Source of the DNA: JAICKN01 sp036489565
Lineage (GTDB): Bacteria > Acidobacteriota > Terriglobia > Terriglobales > Acidobacteriaceae
NCBI GenBank assembly: GCA_036489565.1
Contig: DASXFN010000005.1
Coordinates: 1 to 64,000, forward strand
DNA length: 64,000 nt
Direction: 5' to 3'
The notes below the pieces were generated by a model. The model saw nothing but the letters and a program-made list of their open reading frames with translations, did not search any database and was not told the origin of the DNA. The position numbers and the translations under genes were made by a program. The stretch's first letter is position 1. Each line of letters opens with the position of its first letter. Of this stretch, positions 6,972 to 15,592 are shown in pieces.

Positions 6972-9485
6972 TCACGCCTCAGGCCGCAACTGCACTTTTT
7001 TCGTCGTTATGGTCAGCGTTGCGGTCGTCAGCTTCGGCCCGGGCCACTGTTCGGTATAGGCTTCTAGCACGATCGAGCCTGGAGTTTTGTTCGCCTGCAA
7101 GATGACTTGGGCGAGCCCATTAAACAGGCTCCGCTTCGGATCCTTGTCGGATTCCTGGCAGTTGGGATCGCCGTTTCCCACGCCGATTAAAGCGCCTTCG
7201 CCGCTCACCTTGAAACTGATTCCGTTATCGGCGGTTGGAACGTTGCGGCCTTCCTTGTCGAGGACTTCCACCCGGACTACTGCAACGTCTTGGCCGTCGG
7301 CGTTAATTTCGCTCCGGTCGGCGGTCAGCTTGATAGATTCCGGCATGCCGGTGGTCTCCCGCTTTTCCGTCAACACAATCTTTCCGGCTTTGCTTCCTCG
7401 CGCTTCAATTACGCCTGGTTCGTACTTCACTTTCCACTCAAGATGCGTGAGCGGTTCCACCTTCTGCTTGCCCTGGCTTTTTCCATTCAGGAAAAGCTCA
7501 ACCTCGTCCAGATTGGAATGCACCCACACGGAAACAGGTTCCCCTTCGCGCTGTTCCCAATTCCAGTGCGGAAACAGATGCAACACCGGTTCCTTTCCCC
7601 ACCAGGCTTTGTAGTAATAGAAATTATCTTTGGGAAAGCCGCACATATCCACGATCCCGAATTGAGAGTTGATCGAAGGCCAGCCGTAAGGAGTAGGTTC
7701 GCCGCGATAATCGAAGCCCGTCCAGGCAAAGCCTCCCGCAAGCCACTCGCGCGTTCCATAGAACTTCCACCACTCTTCGGCGAGTTCTGACCATGCCGTG
7801 TGGTTCAGGTCATAAGCGCTGACCCAATTGCGGATTTTGTCGGTTTCGTAAATGCCGCGTGTTGAAATGGTGCTCGCAGTTTCCGTGCCTACGCACGGCG
7901 TCTTCGGATGTGCTTTGTGCCAGGGATCGCATACTTTCAAACTGTAGTTAAAACCCATGACGTCCAGTTGCTCCGCAAATGGAGCTTCGAACGACCCATT
8001 TACCGCAGCCGTACACAAACGGGTGGGATCAAGCTCATGCGATCTGGCGATCATCTCATCAATCACGCGCACGCCCTGGGGTTGCGGCATCATGACCCAC
8101 TCTTCATTCCCCATAGACCAAATAATGATGGAGGGCGAATTGCGGTAGCGCTTGATCATCTTTTCCAGTTGCGCCAAGCCTTCCGGATTGGAACTCATCA
8201 GGCGGGTTTCACACATCATCATCATGCCCAGTTGGTCACAGGCCTCGACCCATTCGGGCGTCGGCATGTTGTGCGATGTGCGGACGGCATTCGATCCCAT
8301 ATCTTTCAAGACACCCATGCGGTACCACTGCAAATGATCAGGCAATGCAGCGCCCACGCCCGCATGGTCCTGATGGTTGCAGGTGCCCTGAATCTTGACG
8401 GACTTGCCGTTGAGAAAGAAACCTTTGTCGGCGTCAAACTCAACCGTGCGAACGCCGAAGCTGACGCGCTCGGCATCGCGCGCTTTGCCATCGGATTCGA
8501 CGGTGACGATGGCGGAGTAGAGACCCGGTGTTTCCAGCGACCAGAGCGCGGGATTGGTAAGCTTGGCGGAAGCCGTAAATGTCGTTGAGCCGTCGGCGGA
8601 AACTTGCTGCGGCACCGAATCAGCAGTCGCGACTGTTTTTCCGGCGGCGTCCAGAATTCGCCAGCGCACACGACATGCTTCCGCTTTCGTGCCTTGGTTC
8701 CGCACCACCGTGCCAAGATTCAAAGTTGCGATATTTCCCTTCAAATCGCTGCGGACATAACTCTCCCACTGGCCAAGGTGCAGGGAATCGGTTTTAGTAA
8801 GCCACACATGCCGATAGATGCCTGCGCCTTCGTAAAACCATCCATCGCCAAAGCTGGCGTCCATCCGCACGACCAGATAATTTTTCCCGCCGTAATTGAG
8901 GAAGTCGGTAAGGTCGAAGCCGAAGGGTGCGTAGCCGTTGTTGTTGCGGCCGATAAAGTATCCGTTCAGAAATACCAGCGCGTCACGGAATGCGCCATCG
9001 AATTCAATGGCCACCCGGTGACCGCGGTCGCTTTCAGGAACATCGAATGTGCGGCGATACCAGCCGACGCTCGTCTCGGGATATTTCCGGCCCAGCGGTT
9101 TATATCCGTGGCTTTGCAGGCTTTGATCGTCAACAAAGGGCAACTCGACGGCCCAATCGTGCGGCAGGTCAAGCGCGCGCCACTTCGAGTCGTCGAATTT
9201 GCCAGTGGCAAATTTGAAGTCGCCCGACTTGGCGAAGTCGCCTTGGTCCGCGCCAAAGCCAAGATCACCCGCCGGGTCACATCCATTGCCGAACTGAAAC
9301 TTCCATCCGAAATCCATCAACAGGCGTTCCCGAGGCGCCACCGCAGACATGGCTTCCGCCGACGCGGCTTGGGGATAATCCGCCAGCAATGCGTGAGCGC
9401 GTGCCAGAGATGAACCAGCGACGAGCGATGTAGCGGAAACGGCAACGCCCGAGCGTAATAGCTCACGGCGAGTCAGGTTCTTCAT
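6972..9485 (-). CDS. Tat-exported glycoside hydrolase family 2 (beta-galactosidase-like)
   Basis: 837 residues. The N-terminus has a twin-arginine motif (TRRELLRSG) and a hydrophobic stretch ending ARAHA, predicting Tat export. Next come a jelly-roll sugar-binding domain (about 55-240), an immunoglobulin-like domain, and a TIM barrel with the likely acid/base glutamate E461 (SMGNEEW) and nucleophile E535 (VGTETAS). The C-terminal third has a further beta domain (HLEWKVKYEPG) and an invasin-like Ig domain (LTADRSEINADGQDVAVVRV). Probable substrate is a beta-galactoside or related plant or microbial glycan; exact specificity is not determinable. A LacI/cre-like operator lies 34-47 bases upstream of the start. 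Confidence 0.9.
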   Translation of the reverse strand: MKNLTRRELLRSGVAVSATSLVAGSSLARAHALLADYPQAASAEAMSAVAPRERLLMDFGWKFQFGNGCDPAGDLGFGADQGDFAKSGDFKFATGKFDDSKWRALDLPHDWAVELPFVDDQSLQSHGYKPLGRKYPETSVGWYRRTFDVPESDRGHRVAIEFDGAFRDALVFLNGYFIGRNNNGYAPFGFDLTDFLNYGGKNYLVVRMDASFGDGWFYEGAGIYRHVWLTKTDSLHLGQWESYVRSDLKGNIATLNLGTVVRNQGTKAEACRVRWRILDAAGKTVATADSVPQQVSADGSTTFTASAKLTNPALWSLETPGLYSAIVTVESDGKARDAERVSFGVRTVEFDADKGFFLNGKSVKIQGTCNHQDHAGVGAALPDHLQWYRMGVLKDMGSNAVRTSHNMPTPEWVEACDQLGMMMMCETRLMSSNPEGLAQLEKMIKRYRNSPSIIIWSMGNEEWVMMPQPQGVRVIDEMIARSHELDPTRLCTAAVNGSFEAPFAEQLDVMGFNYSLKVCDPWHKAHPKTPCVGTETASTISTRGIYETDKIRNWVSAYDLNHTAWSELAEEWWKFYGTREWLAGGFAWTGFDYRGEPTPYGWPSINSQFGIVDMCGFPKDNFYYYKAWWGKEPVLHLFPHWNWEQREGEPVSVWVHSNLDEVELFLNGKSQGKQKVEPLTHLEWKVKYEPGVIEARGSKAGKIVLTEKRETTGMPESIKLTADRSEINADGQDVAVVRVEVLDKEGRNVPTADNGISFKVSGEGALIGVGNGDPNCQESDKDPKRSLFNGLAQVILQANKTPGSIVLEAYTEQWPGPKLTTATLTITTKKVQLRPEA

Positions 9486-9518
9486 GCGGGGCCTCGGAAC
9501 TGTTGGAATGAATTGCGC

Positions 9519-9532
9519 TGCAAACGTTTACT
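9519..9532. promoter_or_regulatory. LacI-family (cre-like) operator upstream of the GH2 gene
   Basis: TGCAAACGTTTACT is a near-perfect 14-base inverted repeat centred on CG, the form recognised by LacI/GalR/CcpA-type repressors. Its position just before the start of the GH2 gene suggests sugar-dependent repression. No LacI-family gene is in the window. Confidence 0.55.
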
Positions 9533-9732
9533 TGTAAGAAGCAACAATATATGCCAAAGAAGGCGCCGGAGACAATCGCGGAGGATCGATCTTGCGCATT
9601 GTCTCGGGGGGCAACAAATGGACTGCCCTTCATTTCCCGCAAGACTTCGCAAAGCCACTCAAACTGCGCACGACCCATCCAAACAAATGATTTTTGAAGG
9701 GATAACTTTTAGAGACAATATTCGGGGGAATT

Positions 9733-9882
9733 ATGATTCGCAAACTGAAGTCAGGAGAGTATCGGCTGTACTCGCGCAAGAAAAACCCCAAGACCGGCAA
9801 GCGCCGCAATCTGGGAACGTTCCGCACTCGCAAGGCCGCTGAGACCCATGAGCGCGCAGTGCAGTACTTCAAACATCACTAA
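9733..9882 (+). CDS. Small basic protein (49 residues)
   Basis: ATG at 9733 preceded by GGGGGAA. The product starts MIRKLKSGEYRLYSRK and continues with a lysine/arginine-rich stretch (NPKTGKRRNLGTFRTR) and ends in AVQYFKHH. The pattern K-x-G-x-Y-R-L-Y-S then G-T-F-x-T/S-R-x-A-A-E-x-H-E-R matches a short conserved protein I remember from several bacterial phyla; it has a beta-rich start and one helix, and looks nucleic-acid-binding by charge. Function unknown. Too short for most ORF callers. Confidence 0.7.
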   Translation: MIRKLKSGEYRLYSRKKNPKTGKRRNLGTFRTRKAAETHERAVQYFKHH

Positions 9883-9971
9883 AGCGATAGTGAAGAGATT
9901 TAGGTAGCAGCTTTGACGCCAAACGGAATTGCCATCAAGAAAATGCCGAACGAAATTGCCGCGAAGAAGAT

Positions 9972-10178
9972 CTAGAGAGTCCGCATCAGGATTCCTACCG
10001 CCAGAACAATCGCCAGGCTAAGCGATCCAATGCTGTTCATGCGGATCAGTCGATAGCTCGAACTCCACGGATACATGAGCAGTTGAAAAGCAGCCACAAA
10101 TTTTTCCGGCCAGAACAACCCGGCCAGCCCAAAGATAAGGAAAAGCTGTGCGATCAGAGTGAGGGCAATATGCTGCAT
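9972..10178 (-). CDS. Small membrane protein with a downstream open segment behind an amber codon
   Basis: 68 residues from ATG at 10178 (a TTG at 10214 is also in frame). Two hydrophobic helices are visible: IALTLIAQLFLIFGLAGLFW and IGSLSLAIVLAVGILM, separated by a short polar loop (MYPWSSSYRLIRMN). The frame ends with TAG at 9972-9974 but stays open for another 23 codons of mostly hydrophobic sequence (IFFAAISFGIFLMAIPFG...) to a TAA at 9900-9902, which would form a third helix. Either the gene has been shortened by a point mutation or the stop is the normal end. Function unknown. Confidence 0.55.
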   Translation of the reverse strand: MQHIALTLIAQLFLIFGLAGLFWPEKFVAAFQLLMYPWSSSYRLIRMNSIGSLSLAIVLAVGILMRTL

Positions 10179-10290
10179 GAATTTTGTTCCGGAAATGAGC
10201 GGAGTCTGAAACAAATTTTGCCCGCATCTATTTTCAACGTCAAGCCGAAAAGACTTTTTCGGTGGTTCCGGCGGTAATCAGGGATTTCTC

Positions 10291-10671
10291 TTAGTGGCGG
10301 GCGGAGAGCAGCGTCAGTATGTCGCGTAGGCCCTGGCGAATCGGCTTGAGATCGGAAACCGCGTGCACGGGAAAAGGCAGCGCGCTCTGTTTTTTATCGC
10401 TCTTTCCTTCGCCGCGCAAATGCTGGCGCGCCCAGGCAATGGTGAATCCTTCTTCGTACAGAAGCTTCTTAATGCGCAAAACCCCTTCGACATCCTTGCG
10501 GCGATACATCCTTTGACCGGTGCTGCTTTTAATCGGCTTCAACTGCGGGAACTCCGTCTCCCAGAAGCGCAGCACATAGGCAGGCAACTGGCAGAGCGTG
10601 GCGACTTCTCCAATGCGGAAGTACAGCCGCTCGGGAATTTCCACTTCCGCGTTTTTTTTGGCTTTGGCCAT
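10291..10671 (-). CDS. MerR-family transcriptional regulator
   Basis: 126 residues. The N-terminal winged helix-turn-helix of MerR proteins is clear: YFRIGEVATLCQLPAYVLRFWETEFPQL, then the wing GQRMYRRKDVEGVLRIKKLLYEEGFTIAWARQHL. The C-terminal part is short, lacks the metal-binding cysteines of MerR/CueR, and resembles the ligand-less MerR proteins often found near tRNA or cell-cycle genes. Target unknown. It is the last gene of a minus-strand stretch, with the 9972 membrane gene downstream. Confidence 0.88.
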   Translation of the reverse strand: MAKAKKNAEVEIPERLYFRIGEVATLCQLPAYVLRFWETEFPQLKPIKSSTGQRMYRRKDVEGVLRIKKLLYEEGFTIAWARQHLRGEGKSDKKQSALPFPVHAVSDLKPIRQGLRDILTLLSARH

Positions 10672-10804
10672 TTACGCTTGTTTGAGCCGCTTTTTAACTG
10701 TACCAGTTTCCGGACTGCCAACCCCTCTTCGCGTTTCTACCACCATGCGGCATTCGAAACAACCGGTTTTTCAAAATTCCCAGTCAAGTTTTATCTGCAG
10801 CAAT

Positions 10805-10840
10805 GAAAACGCCCCTCGAAGAGTGCATCCCGCGAGAGGC
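10805..10840 (-). terminator. Rho-independent terminator of the microORF transcript
   Basis: On the minus strand GCCTCTCG (10833-10840) pairs with CGAGGGGC (10811-10818), 8 pairs with one G-U, followed by GTTTTC. It lies 30 bases after the stop of the 13-residue ORF. Confidence 0.6.
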
Positions 10841-10870
10841 TTGAAACTGATATACGAGTTGATACCTCGT

Positions 10871-10912
10871 TTAGTGCTTCTTTTTCTTAGCCGCTTTTTT
10901 CTTTGCTGGCAT
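10871..10912 (-). CDS. Lysine-rich microprotein (13 residues)
   Basis: The ORF reads MPAKKKAAKKKKH. It is very short but has a near-ideal ribosome binding site (CGGAGGAAATTC then ATG), a promoter about 100 bases upstream with a perfect -35, and a terminator right behind. Eight of 13 residues are lysine, like the tails of histone-like or nucleoid proteins. It could be a functional peptide, a regulatory peptide, or the remnant of a longer basic protein. Nothing in the frame upstream looks like protein. Confidence 0.5.
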   Translation of the reverse strand: MPAKKKAAKKKKH

Positions 10913-11011
10913 GAATTTCCTCCGTAAATGATTTTCCCTTGAGAGGACTACATGAACCCAAAAGAGGAAACCATACCCGACAAATACGATAGGTTTGGCT
11001 TCCACCACAAG

Positions 11012-11040
11012 ATATTGCGTATTGTTTAGGAGATTGTCAA
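11012..11040 (-). promoter_or_regulatory. Sigma-70-type promoter for the microORF
   Basis: On the minus strand TTGACA (11035-11040, perfect -35), 17-base spacer, then CAATAT (11012-11017, weak -10). The predicted transcript of about 200 bases would end at the terminator near 10805. Confidence 0.45.
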
Positions 11041-11076
11041 TATAATTCTGTGTTCGGGGCACGATTGGTTTCAGAT

Positions 11077-12429
11077 TTATGCTGGCCGGTCGGAGGCCCG
11101 CGTTGTCCGCGCACGCGGTGCATTGGCCGAAATGACGCGGTTGCGGCCCGCCGCCTTCGCGCTATACAAGGCTTTGTCGGCGGCGCGAATCACATTTTCG
11201 ATATCGTGGAATTTCGTGGATGGCTCGGCCACTCCAATGCTTACCGTGACGGAAAGCTCGCGATTAAAATCCACCAGAGACGGCTGTTTGCCGGTGCGCT
11301 TTTTTTTGGTGGACGGCTTGCGGCGGTCGGTGCCGTGCGGCACGCTGCGCCGTTCCGCTCCGCGCATGCGGAAGATTGTGTTCTCCACGTTCCAGCGCAA
11401 CGTCTCCAGATGAGGGAGAACTTCCTGCAGGGATTTCCGCGGGAACAGGATGGAGAACTCTTCGCCTCCCACGCGAAATGCGCGCCCTCCGCCTTCCACA
11501 TGCGCCAGGCACGTGGCCACCATGCGTAAAACGTGGTCTCCAGTTTCGTGGCCGTAGGTGTCGTTGAAGGATTTGAAATGATCAATATCCACGGTCGCCA
11601 GCGCGTATGGCTCCTGCAGGTCTAGCAATGCGTCATTGAAAGCACGCCGCGCCGCCAGGCCCGTTAATTCATCCTGATAAGCAAGCACGTAAGAATTTTC
11701 AATTACGGATGTGGTCAACACCAGCGCGGCAGTAGCCACATAAACGGTGGCCTTCAAAGTGAATGAGCCGGAATCAAAGGCAAAAAGCACGGCGACGATG
11801 GTCCATAAGAGTCCGCTGTCCACTGGCCTGCGATGCAGAAGAAATTGCGCCAGCAGCACCAATGCGGCAACTACGCAAACTAACCCGCCGAGAGAGGGAA
11901 TCCGCGTCCAGTGTTGCCACTGTCTTCCCAGCAGTGCAGCATGGAATAAAGATTGGCTGGCCGATTCTCCCGGCCGGCAGACAATGGCTACGAAGGTCGC
12001 CTCCAGGAACAACAGGCAGATGCGAGAAAGGCTGGCGGGCAAATTGATCCCACGCTCCCGCGACGCGGAAAAAAGAACAAAGTTCAGGGGCAGCAAGACC
12101 GATACAACTTCAAGCGCTGCGTGTCCGGTGGGAGAAGCCGCGCGTCCGGCAAAAAAGAATTGCAGCGCGCGGTGCGCCAAAAACAAAGTGAGCAGGGCAA
12201 ACAGCACCTTGCTGGAGTGAAAACGCCAGGCCAGCAACACGCCGCTGAAAAAAACCGCGAAGTAGTAAAAATGCACCGCCGATGGAGCCAGAGGGAGCAG
12301 TCCAAAATTCAGGACCAGCGCGGCGACAGCGACACAAATGCCTCCGGGCAGCAAAAGGGCTTTCACCATTCTTTTGTCCCACAAGTTCACAGGGATATCC
12401 CGCGCCCGCGCAGTTGAGCGTCCAATCAC
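11077..12429 (-). CDS. Membrane-anchored diguanylate cyclase (GGDEF domain)
   Basis: 450 residues. About seven hydrophobic segments fill residues 22-245. A GGDEF domain follows: DELTGLAARRAF at its start, metal and substrate residues in TVDIDHFKSFNDTYGH, and the signature GGEEF at 321-325, so it is predicted active in making cyclic-di-GMP from two GTP. The usual RxxD inhibitory site just before the signature is absent (HVEGGGRAF). Between GGEEF and the TVSIGVAE strand there is a basic insert of about 35 residues. It is divergent from the regulator that opens the flagellar island, so it may tune motility; this is inference from position. Confidence 0.9.
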   Translation of the reverse strand: MIGRSTARARDIPVNLWDKRMVKALLLPGGICVAVAALVLNFGLLPLAPSAVHFYYFAVFFSGVLLAWRFHSSKVLFALLTLFLAHRALQFFFAGRAASPTGHAALEVVSVLLPLNFVLFSASRERGINLPASLSRICLLFLEATFVAIVCRPGESASQSLFHAALLGRQWQHWTRIPSLGGLVCVVAALVLLAQFLLHRRPVDSGLLWTIVAVLFAFDSGSFTLKATVYVATAALVLTTSVIENSYVLAYQDELTGLAARRAFNDALLDLQEPYALATVDIDHFKSFNDTYGHETGDHVLRMVATCLAHVEGGGRAFRVGGEEFSILFPRKSLQEVLPHLETLRWNVENTIFRMRGAERRSVPHGTDRRKPSTKKKRTGKQPSLVDFNRELSVTVSIGVAEPSTKFHDIENVIRAADKALYSAKAAGRNRVISANAPRARTTRASDRPA

Positions 12430-12598
12430 CAGAATTATCTCTATTAAAAGGGCGTGGGGTCAGTGACAGTTGGGGTTCGGCGTGCCATTTCTGCGCGGGT
12501 TCCCATCTTGGGAACCTGCTACCTTCGTGCCCCTCCCAGAATCTTGCCCTATGGGCCGCGATCAATAAGAATCGGAACGGTTCGATTAGAGAAAATTT
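12430..12598. other. Divergent spacer between the diguanylate cyclase and the OmpR-type regulator
   Basis: Contains a perfect 8-base hairpin (GGTTCCCA, loop TCT, TGGGAACC; 12498-12516), probably a REP-like palindrome. No confident promoter could be picked for either gene. Confidence 0.4.
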
Positions 12599-13300
12599 AT
12601 GCGAGTCCTTATTGCTGAAGATGATCCTGCGTTGGCCAGTTTTGTGAAGAAGGGCCTGGAAGCCGAGCACTACGCCGTGGACGTATCCGTGGATGGCGAA
12701 CAGGCGCGCTCCCACTCCGCCGAGTTTGACTACGACATGGTGGTGCTCGACTTGAACCTGCCGCGCCTGGATGGCGTGGCCATCCTGCGTTTTTTGCGTT
12801 CCAAAAAACCCACCGTTCCAATTCTGGTGCTGACCGGGCGCAACCGGGTTGAAGACCGCGTGCAGTGTCTGGATCTGGGCGCGGATGATTTTCTGGCCAA
12901 GCCGTTTTCCTTCACCGAGCTTTCCGCGCGCATCCGGGCGCTGCTGCGGCGCAGTCATCTGCCGGCGGAATCGGTGCTGGCGGTGGATGATCTAAAGCTC
13001 GACCGGGTGGAGCGCCGCGTAGAGCGGGCGGGCCGGCGCATTGAGTTGACCTCCAAGGAATTCGCATTGCTCGAGTACTTGATGCGCAACGCTGGGCGGC
13101 GCATTACACGCGCCATGATTATTGAACACGTGTGGAACCTTTCTTTCGACACCTGCACAAATGTTGTGGACGTGTACGTCAATTATTTGCGGCGCAAGGT
13201 GGATGACGGCTTTAATCGCCAACTGATTCACACCGTGCGCGGCGTGGGATACGAGTTGAGCGGCCGCGCCGAAGTGAATGCGTCGGAAGCCAGTGCGTGA
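12599..13300 (+). CDS. OmpR/PhoB-family response regulator
   Basis: 233 residues. Receiver domain with acidic pocket (AEDD) and phosphoacceptor D51 (VVLDLNLPRLDG), followed by a winged-helix DNA-binding domain (about 125-225; LTSKEFALLEYLMRNAG and the C-terminal RKVDDGF...HTVRGVGYEL). Architecture of a transcription factor that binds direct repeats when phosphorylated. Its nearest possible partner is the HisKA-like protein encoded 64 bases downstream. Position at the head of the flagellar island suggests a motility role, but this is inferred. Confidence 0.92.
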   Translation: MRVLIAEDDPALASFVKKGLEAEHYAVDVSVDGEQARSHSAEFDYDMVVLDLNLPRLDGVAILRFLRSKKPTVPILVLTGRNRVEDRVQCLDLGADDFLAKPFSFTELSARIRALLRRSHLPAESVLAVDDLKLDRVERRVERAGRRIELTSKEFALLEYLMRNAGRRITRAMIIEHVWNLSFDTCTNVVDVYVNYLRRKVDDGFNRQLIHTVRGVGYELSGRAEVNASEASA

Positions 13301-13364
13301 TCGAAGCCCGCGCGAGAGCTAGCGCAAGAAACGCACCAGCGCAACAAATGGACAGGCCTTTGTC

Positions 13365-14093
13365 ATGGATCTCTGCGAAATTCCGGTCGGGTCGGCGAGT
13401 CCTCGGGAATTGCTGGCCGAGCTTTTTCACGCCCTGAATCAGCCCCTCGCGGCCCTGCGCTGCTCCTGCGAACTGGCGTTGCTCGCGCCCCGCACGGTCG
13501 AGCAATACCGTAATTACTTGCAGACCGCTTTGCAGAAAACCGAGCAGGCATCGCTGCTGGCGAGGGGTATTCGCGAACTCCTCGAAGCTGAAGAGGAAGG
13601 TGATGAGGAAAACGGCGCGCTCCAGGTCCTTCCATTGCGGGAGCAAGTACGCGAGGCGGCGGAATACTTTTTGCCCGCGGCCGCCGAGGCGGGGACAACT
13701 CTCTGCCTGGACTGCGATGGCGACTCCCCAGCCGATGACTCACTCGTGGATTTCCATCCGGAAAATTTGCGCCGTGCTCTTTTTTATATTTTCGACTGCT
13801 TGCTGCCTATGGCTAGAGGAGAAAAAATTAAAATCAACGTGGAAAACAGTTCGTCGCAAGTCACGTTGCACCTCTCATTCCCAGCCGCGAATGGCGACGC
13901 GGAAGAGAATCATTCGCCGCAGGATCATAATCAACAAAATCATTGGCAACCGAAGCTGCAATGGGCAATTGCCCAGAAATTATTTCGCGCCCGGCAGGGT
14001 AATCTTGTAATGACCTGTCACGACGGTCAGTTGTGCGTGCAAGCTAGCCTTCCTGTTGCGGAGACCGTTCCCTGCACACCGCAATCCCGATAG
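13365..14093 (+). CDS. HisKA-like protein with degenerate ATPase half (possible phosphotransferase)
   Basis: 242 residues, soluble. The N-terminal part looks like a histidine-kinase dimerisation helix with H-box FHALNQPLAALR (H22), then a second long helix. The C-terminal part has the size of a kinase ATPase domain but lacks what ATP binding needs: no asparagine N-box (FYIFDCLLPMA is in its place), no DxGxG and no GxGLG. DHp plus degenerate ATPase fold is the architecture of phosphotransferases such as Spo0B and ChpT. It may pass phosphate between the neighbouring regulators, or be a dead kinase. No close family recognised. Confidence 0.6.
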   Translation: MDLCEIPVGSASPRELLAELFHALNQPLAALRCSCELALLAPRTVEQYRNYLQTALQKTEQASLLARGIRELLEAEEEGDEENGALQVLPLREQVREAAEYFLPAAAEAGTTLCLDCDGDSPADDSLVDFHPENLRRALFYIFDCLLPMARGEKIKINVENSSSQVTLHLSFPAANGDAEENHSPQDHNQQNHWQPKLQWAIAQKLFRARQGNLVMTCHDGQLCVQASLPVAETVPCTPQSR

Positions 14094-14226
14094 TGCATTT
14101 CTTGCCGCGAGGAAAAACTTTCCCATTTTCGTTTCTCTTCCCAAAACTAGGCAGCATTTGCCGTGATAAGAAGTCTTTCATCTTTGTCTAATCGCGTTCT
14201 TAGCTCCCCGGTTTGAAATAGGTTGC

Positions 14227-15522
14227 ATGAGTTCTCCATCCCAGATCGCTCCTATCGGTGGCGTGTTAGTCGCCAGTGCCAGTTCCACGCTACGCGAACA
14301 AGTGCTGCACAGCTTTCACGAACGCAGTTGGCCGGTGCAGGAGGCCAAAGGCGGCGCCGAAGCGCTTTGCAAACTCGAAACCGGCGTCTGGCAGCTTCTG
14401 TTTCTGGATCGCAAGTTGCCTGACCTTGACGCTGAAGAGCTGCTGCAGATCATCAAGCGTCGCTTTCCGGGAATCGAAGTGGTCTTTCTCGATACCGACA
14501 ACGGGCAGTTGCGCCCCGGGCAGCGATGGCTCGCGACAGCGCCGCAGCCTTCCTCTGGCCATGCCGCGTTCGCTTCTCCGGACATTGGTTCTTCGGCGGT
14601 CGCGGCAAGTGTTGTTCCGCCATCTGAATTCTCACCGGAAAATAAACCTGCGGAACCGCGGCCACTTCAGGGAAGTGCCACGCTTCCCGGAATGATTACC
14701 GTGGCCGAATCCATGCATCGGGTCTTCCGCTACGCGCGCATGGTCGCGCCTTGCATGACGACGGTGCTAATCACCGGCCCCACGGGCACGGGCAAGGAAT
14801 TGGTGGCGCGGGCCCTGCATCAGCTGAGTCCGCGCGCCGGGCGGCCATTTGTTGTGGTGAACTGTGCAGCCATTCCCGAGTCTCTGCTTGAGTCTGAGTT
14901 GTTCGGACACGTTCGCGGCGCCTTTACCGGCGCGGTGCAAACTCAGGCCGGGCGCATCCTCGCCGCCCAGGGCGGCACGCTTTTTCTCGACGAAGTAGGC
15001 GAACTCTCGCTTCCACTCCAGGCCAAACTTTTGCGCTTCCTCGACCAGAAGGAAGTGCAGAAGCTTGGCAGCATGGAAATCCTGCGCGCCGACGTGCGCG
15101 TGGTGGCTGCGACCAATGCGGACCTGGGGCAAATGGTGGATGAAAAAAAAATCCGCGGCGATCTTTATTATCGCCTCGCGGCCTTTCCCCTGGAACTGCC
15201 TCCACTCAGCGAGCGCCGTGAAGACATCGTGCCTCTGGCGGAACATTTTTTACGCCTGTTCCGTCCCGGCCCGCAAACGCCGCATTTGGCCGCCGCCACC
15301 AAACAGATTTTGCGGGCGCAGAGGTGGGCGGGAAACGTCCGCGAGTTGCAGCAGGTCATGGAGCGGGCGGTCATTCTCGCGTGCGGCGACACGGAAATTA
15401 CGCCCGCGCACTTGTATCTCCCCGTGGCCCGCCGTCGGCAGGAGTTTGCCGGAGGACTCGCTGGCGAAGATTTTGCGGGTAACGATCCAATGGGTAAAGA
15501 CTGCCGGTGGGGAATCTCATAG
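14227..15522 (+). CDS. Sigma-54 activator with degenerate receiver and no DNA-binding domain
   Basis: 431 residues. The N-terminal receiver keeps a possible phosphoacceptor (LLFLDRKLPDLD, D61), but the acidic pocket residues are replaced (VLVASAS). The AAA+ domain is intact: Walker A GPTGTGKELVA, sigma-54-contacting GAFTGA, Walker B GGTLFLDEVGE, and arginine-finger region, so it should remodel sigma-54 RNA polymerase. After the NVRELQQVMERAV helix only about 45 residues of low-complexity sequence remain, with no Fis-type helix-turn-helix. H. pylori FlgR is a known flagellar activator that works without DNA binding. Neighbouring frames show no lost HTH. Confidence 0.88.
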   Translation: MSSPSQIAPIGGVLVASASSTLREQVLHSFHERSWPVQEAKGGAEALCKLETGVWQLLFLDRKLPDLDAEELLQIIKRRFPGIEVVFLDTDNGQLRPGQRWLATAPQPSSGHAAFASPDIGSSAVAASVVPPSEFSPENKPAEPRPLQGSATLPGMITVAESMHRVFRYARMVAPCMTTVLITGPTGTGKELVARALHQLSPRAGRPFVVVNCAAIPESLLESELFGHVRGAFTGAVQTQAGRILAAQGGTLFLDEVGELSLPLQAKLLRFLDQKEVQKLGSMEILRADVRVVAATNADLGQMVDEKKIRGDLYYRLAAFPLELPPLSERREDIVPLAEHFLRLFRPGPQTPHLAAATKQILRAQRWAGNVRELQQVMERAVILACGDTEITPAHLYLPVARRRQEFAGGLAGEDFAGNDPMGKDCRWGIS

Positions 15523-15560
15523 GAAATCTGAGGACTTTTTTAGAAATTATTCGCCTCCTC

Positions 15561-15576
15561 TGGTACCGACATTGCA
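15561..15576 (+). promoter_or_regulatory. Sigma-54 (-24/-12) promoter before the flagellar kinase gene
   Basis: TGGTACC-N4-TTGCA matches the sigma-54 consensus TGGCACG-N4-TTGCA at 10 of 12 fixed positions with exact GG-to-GC spacing. The start site would fall only about six bases before the ATG at 15593, giving a very short leader. Confidence 0.6.
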
Positions 15577-15592
15577 ACTATCCGAGTGATTC

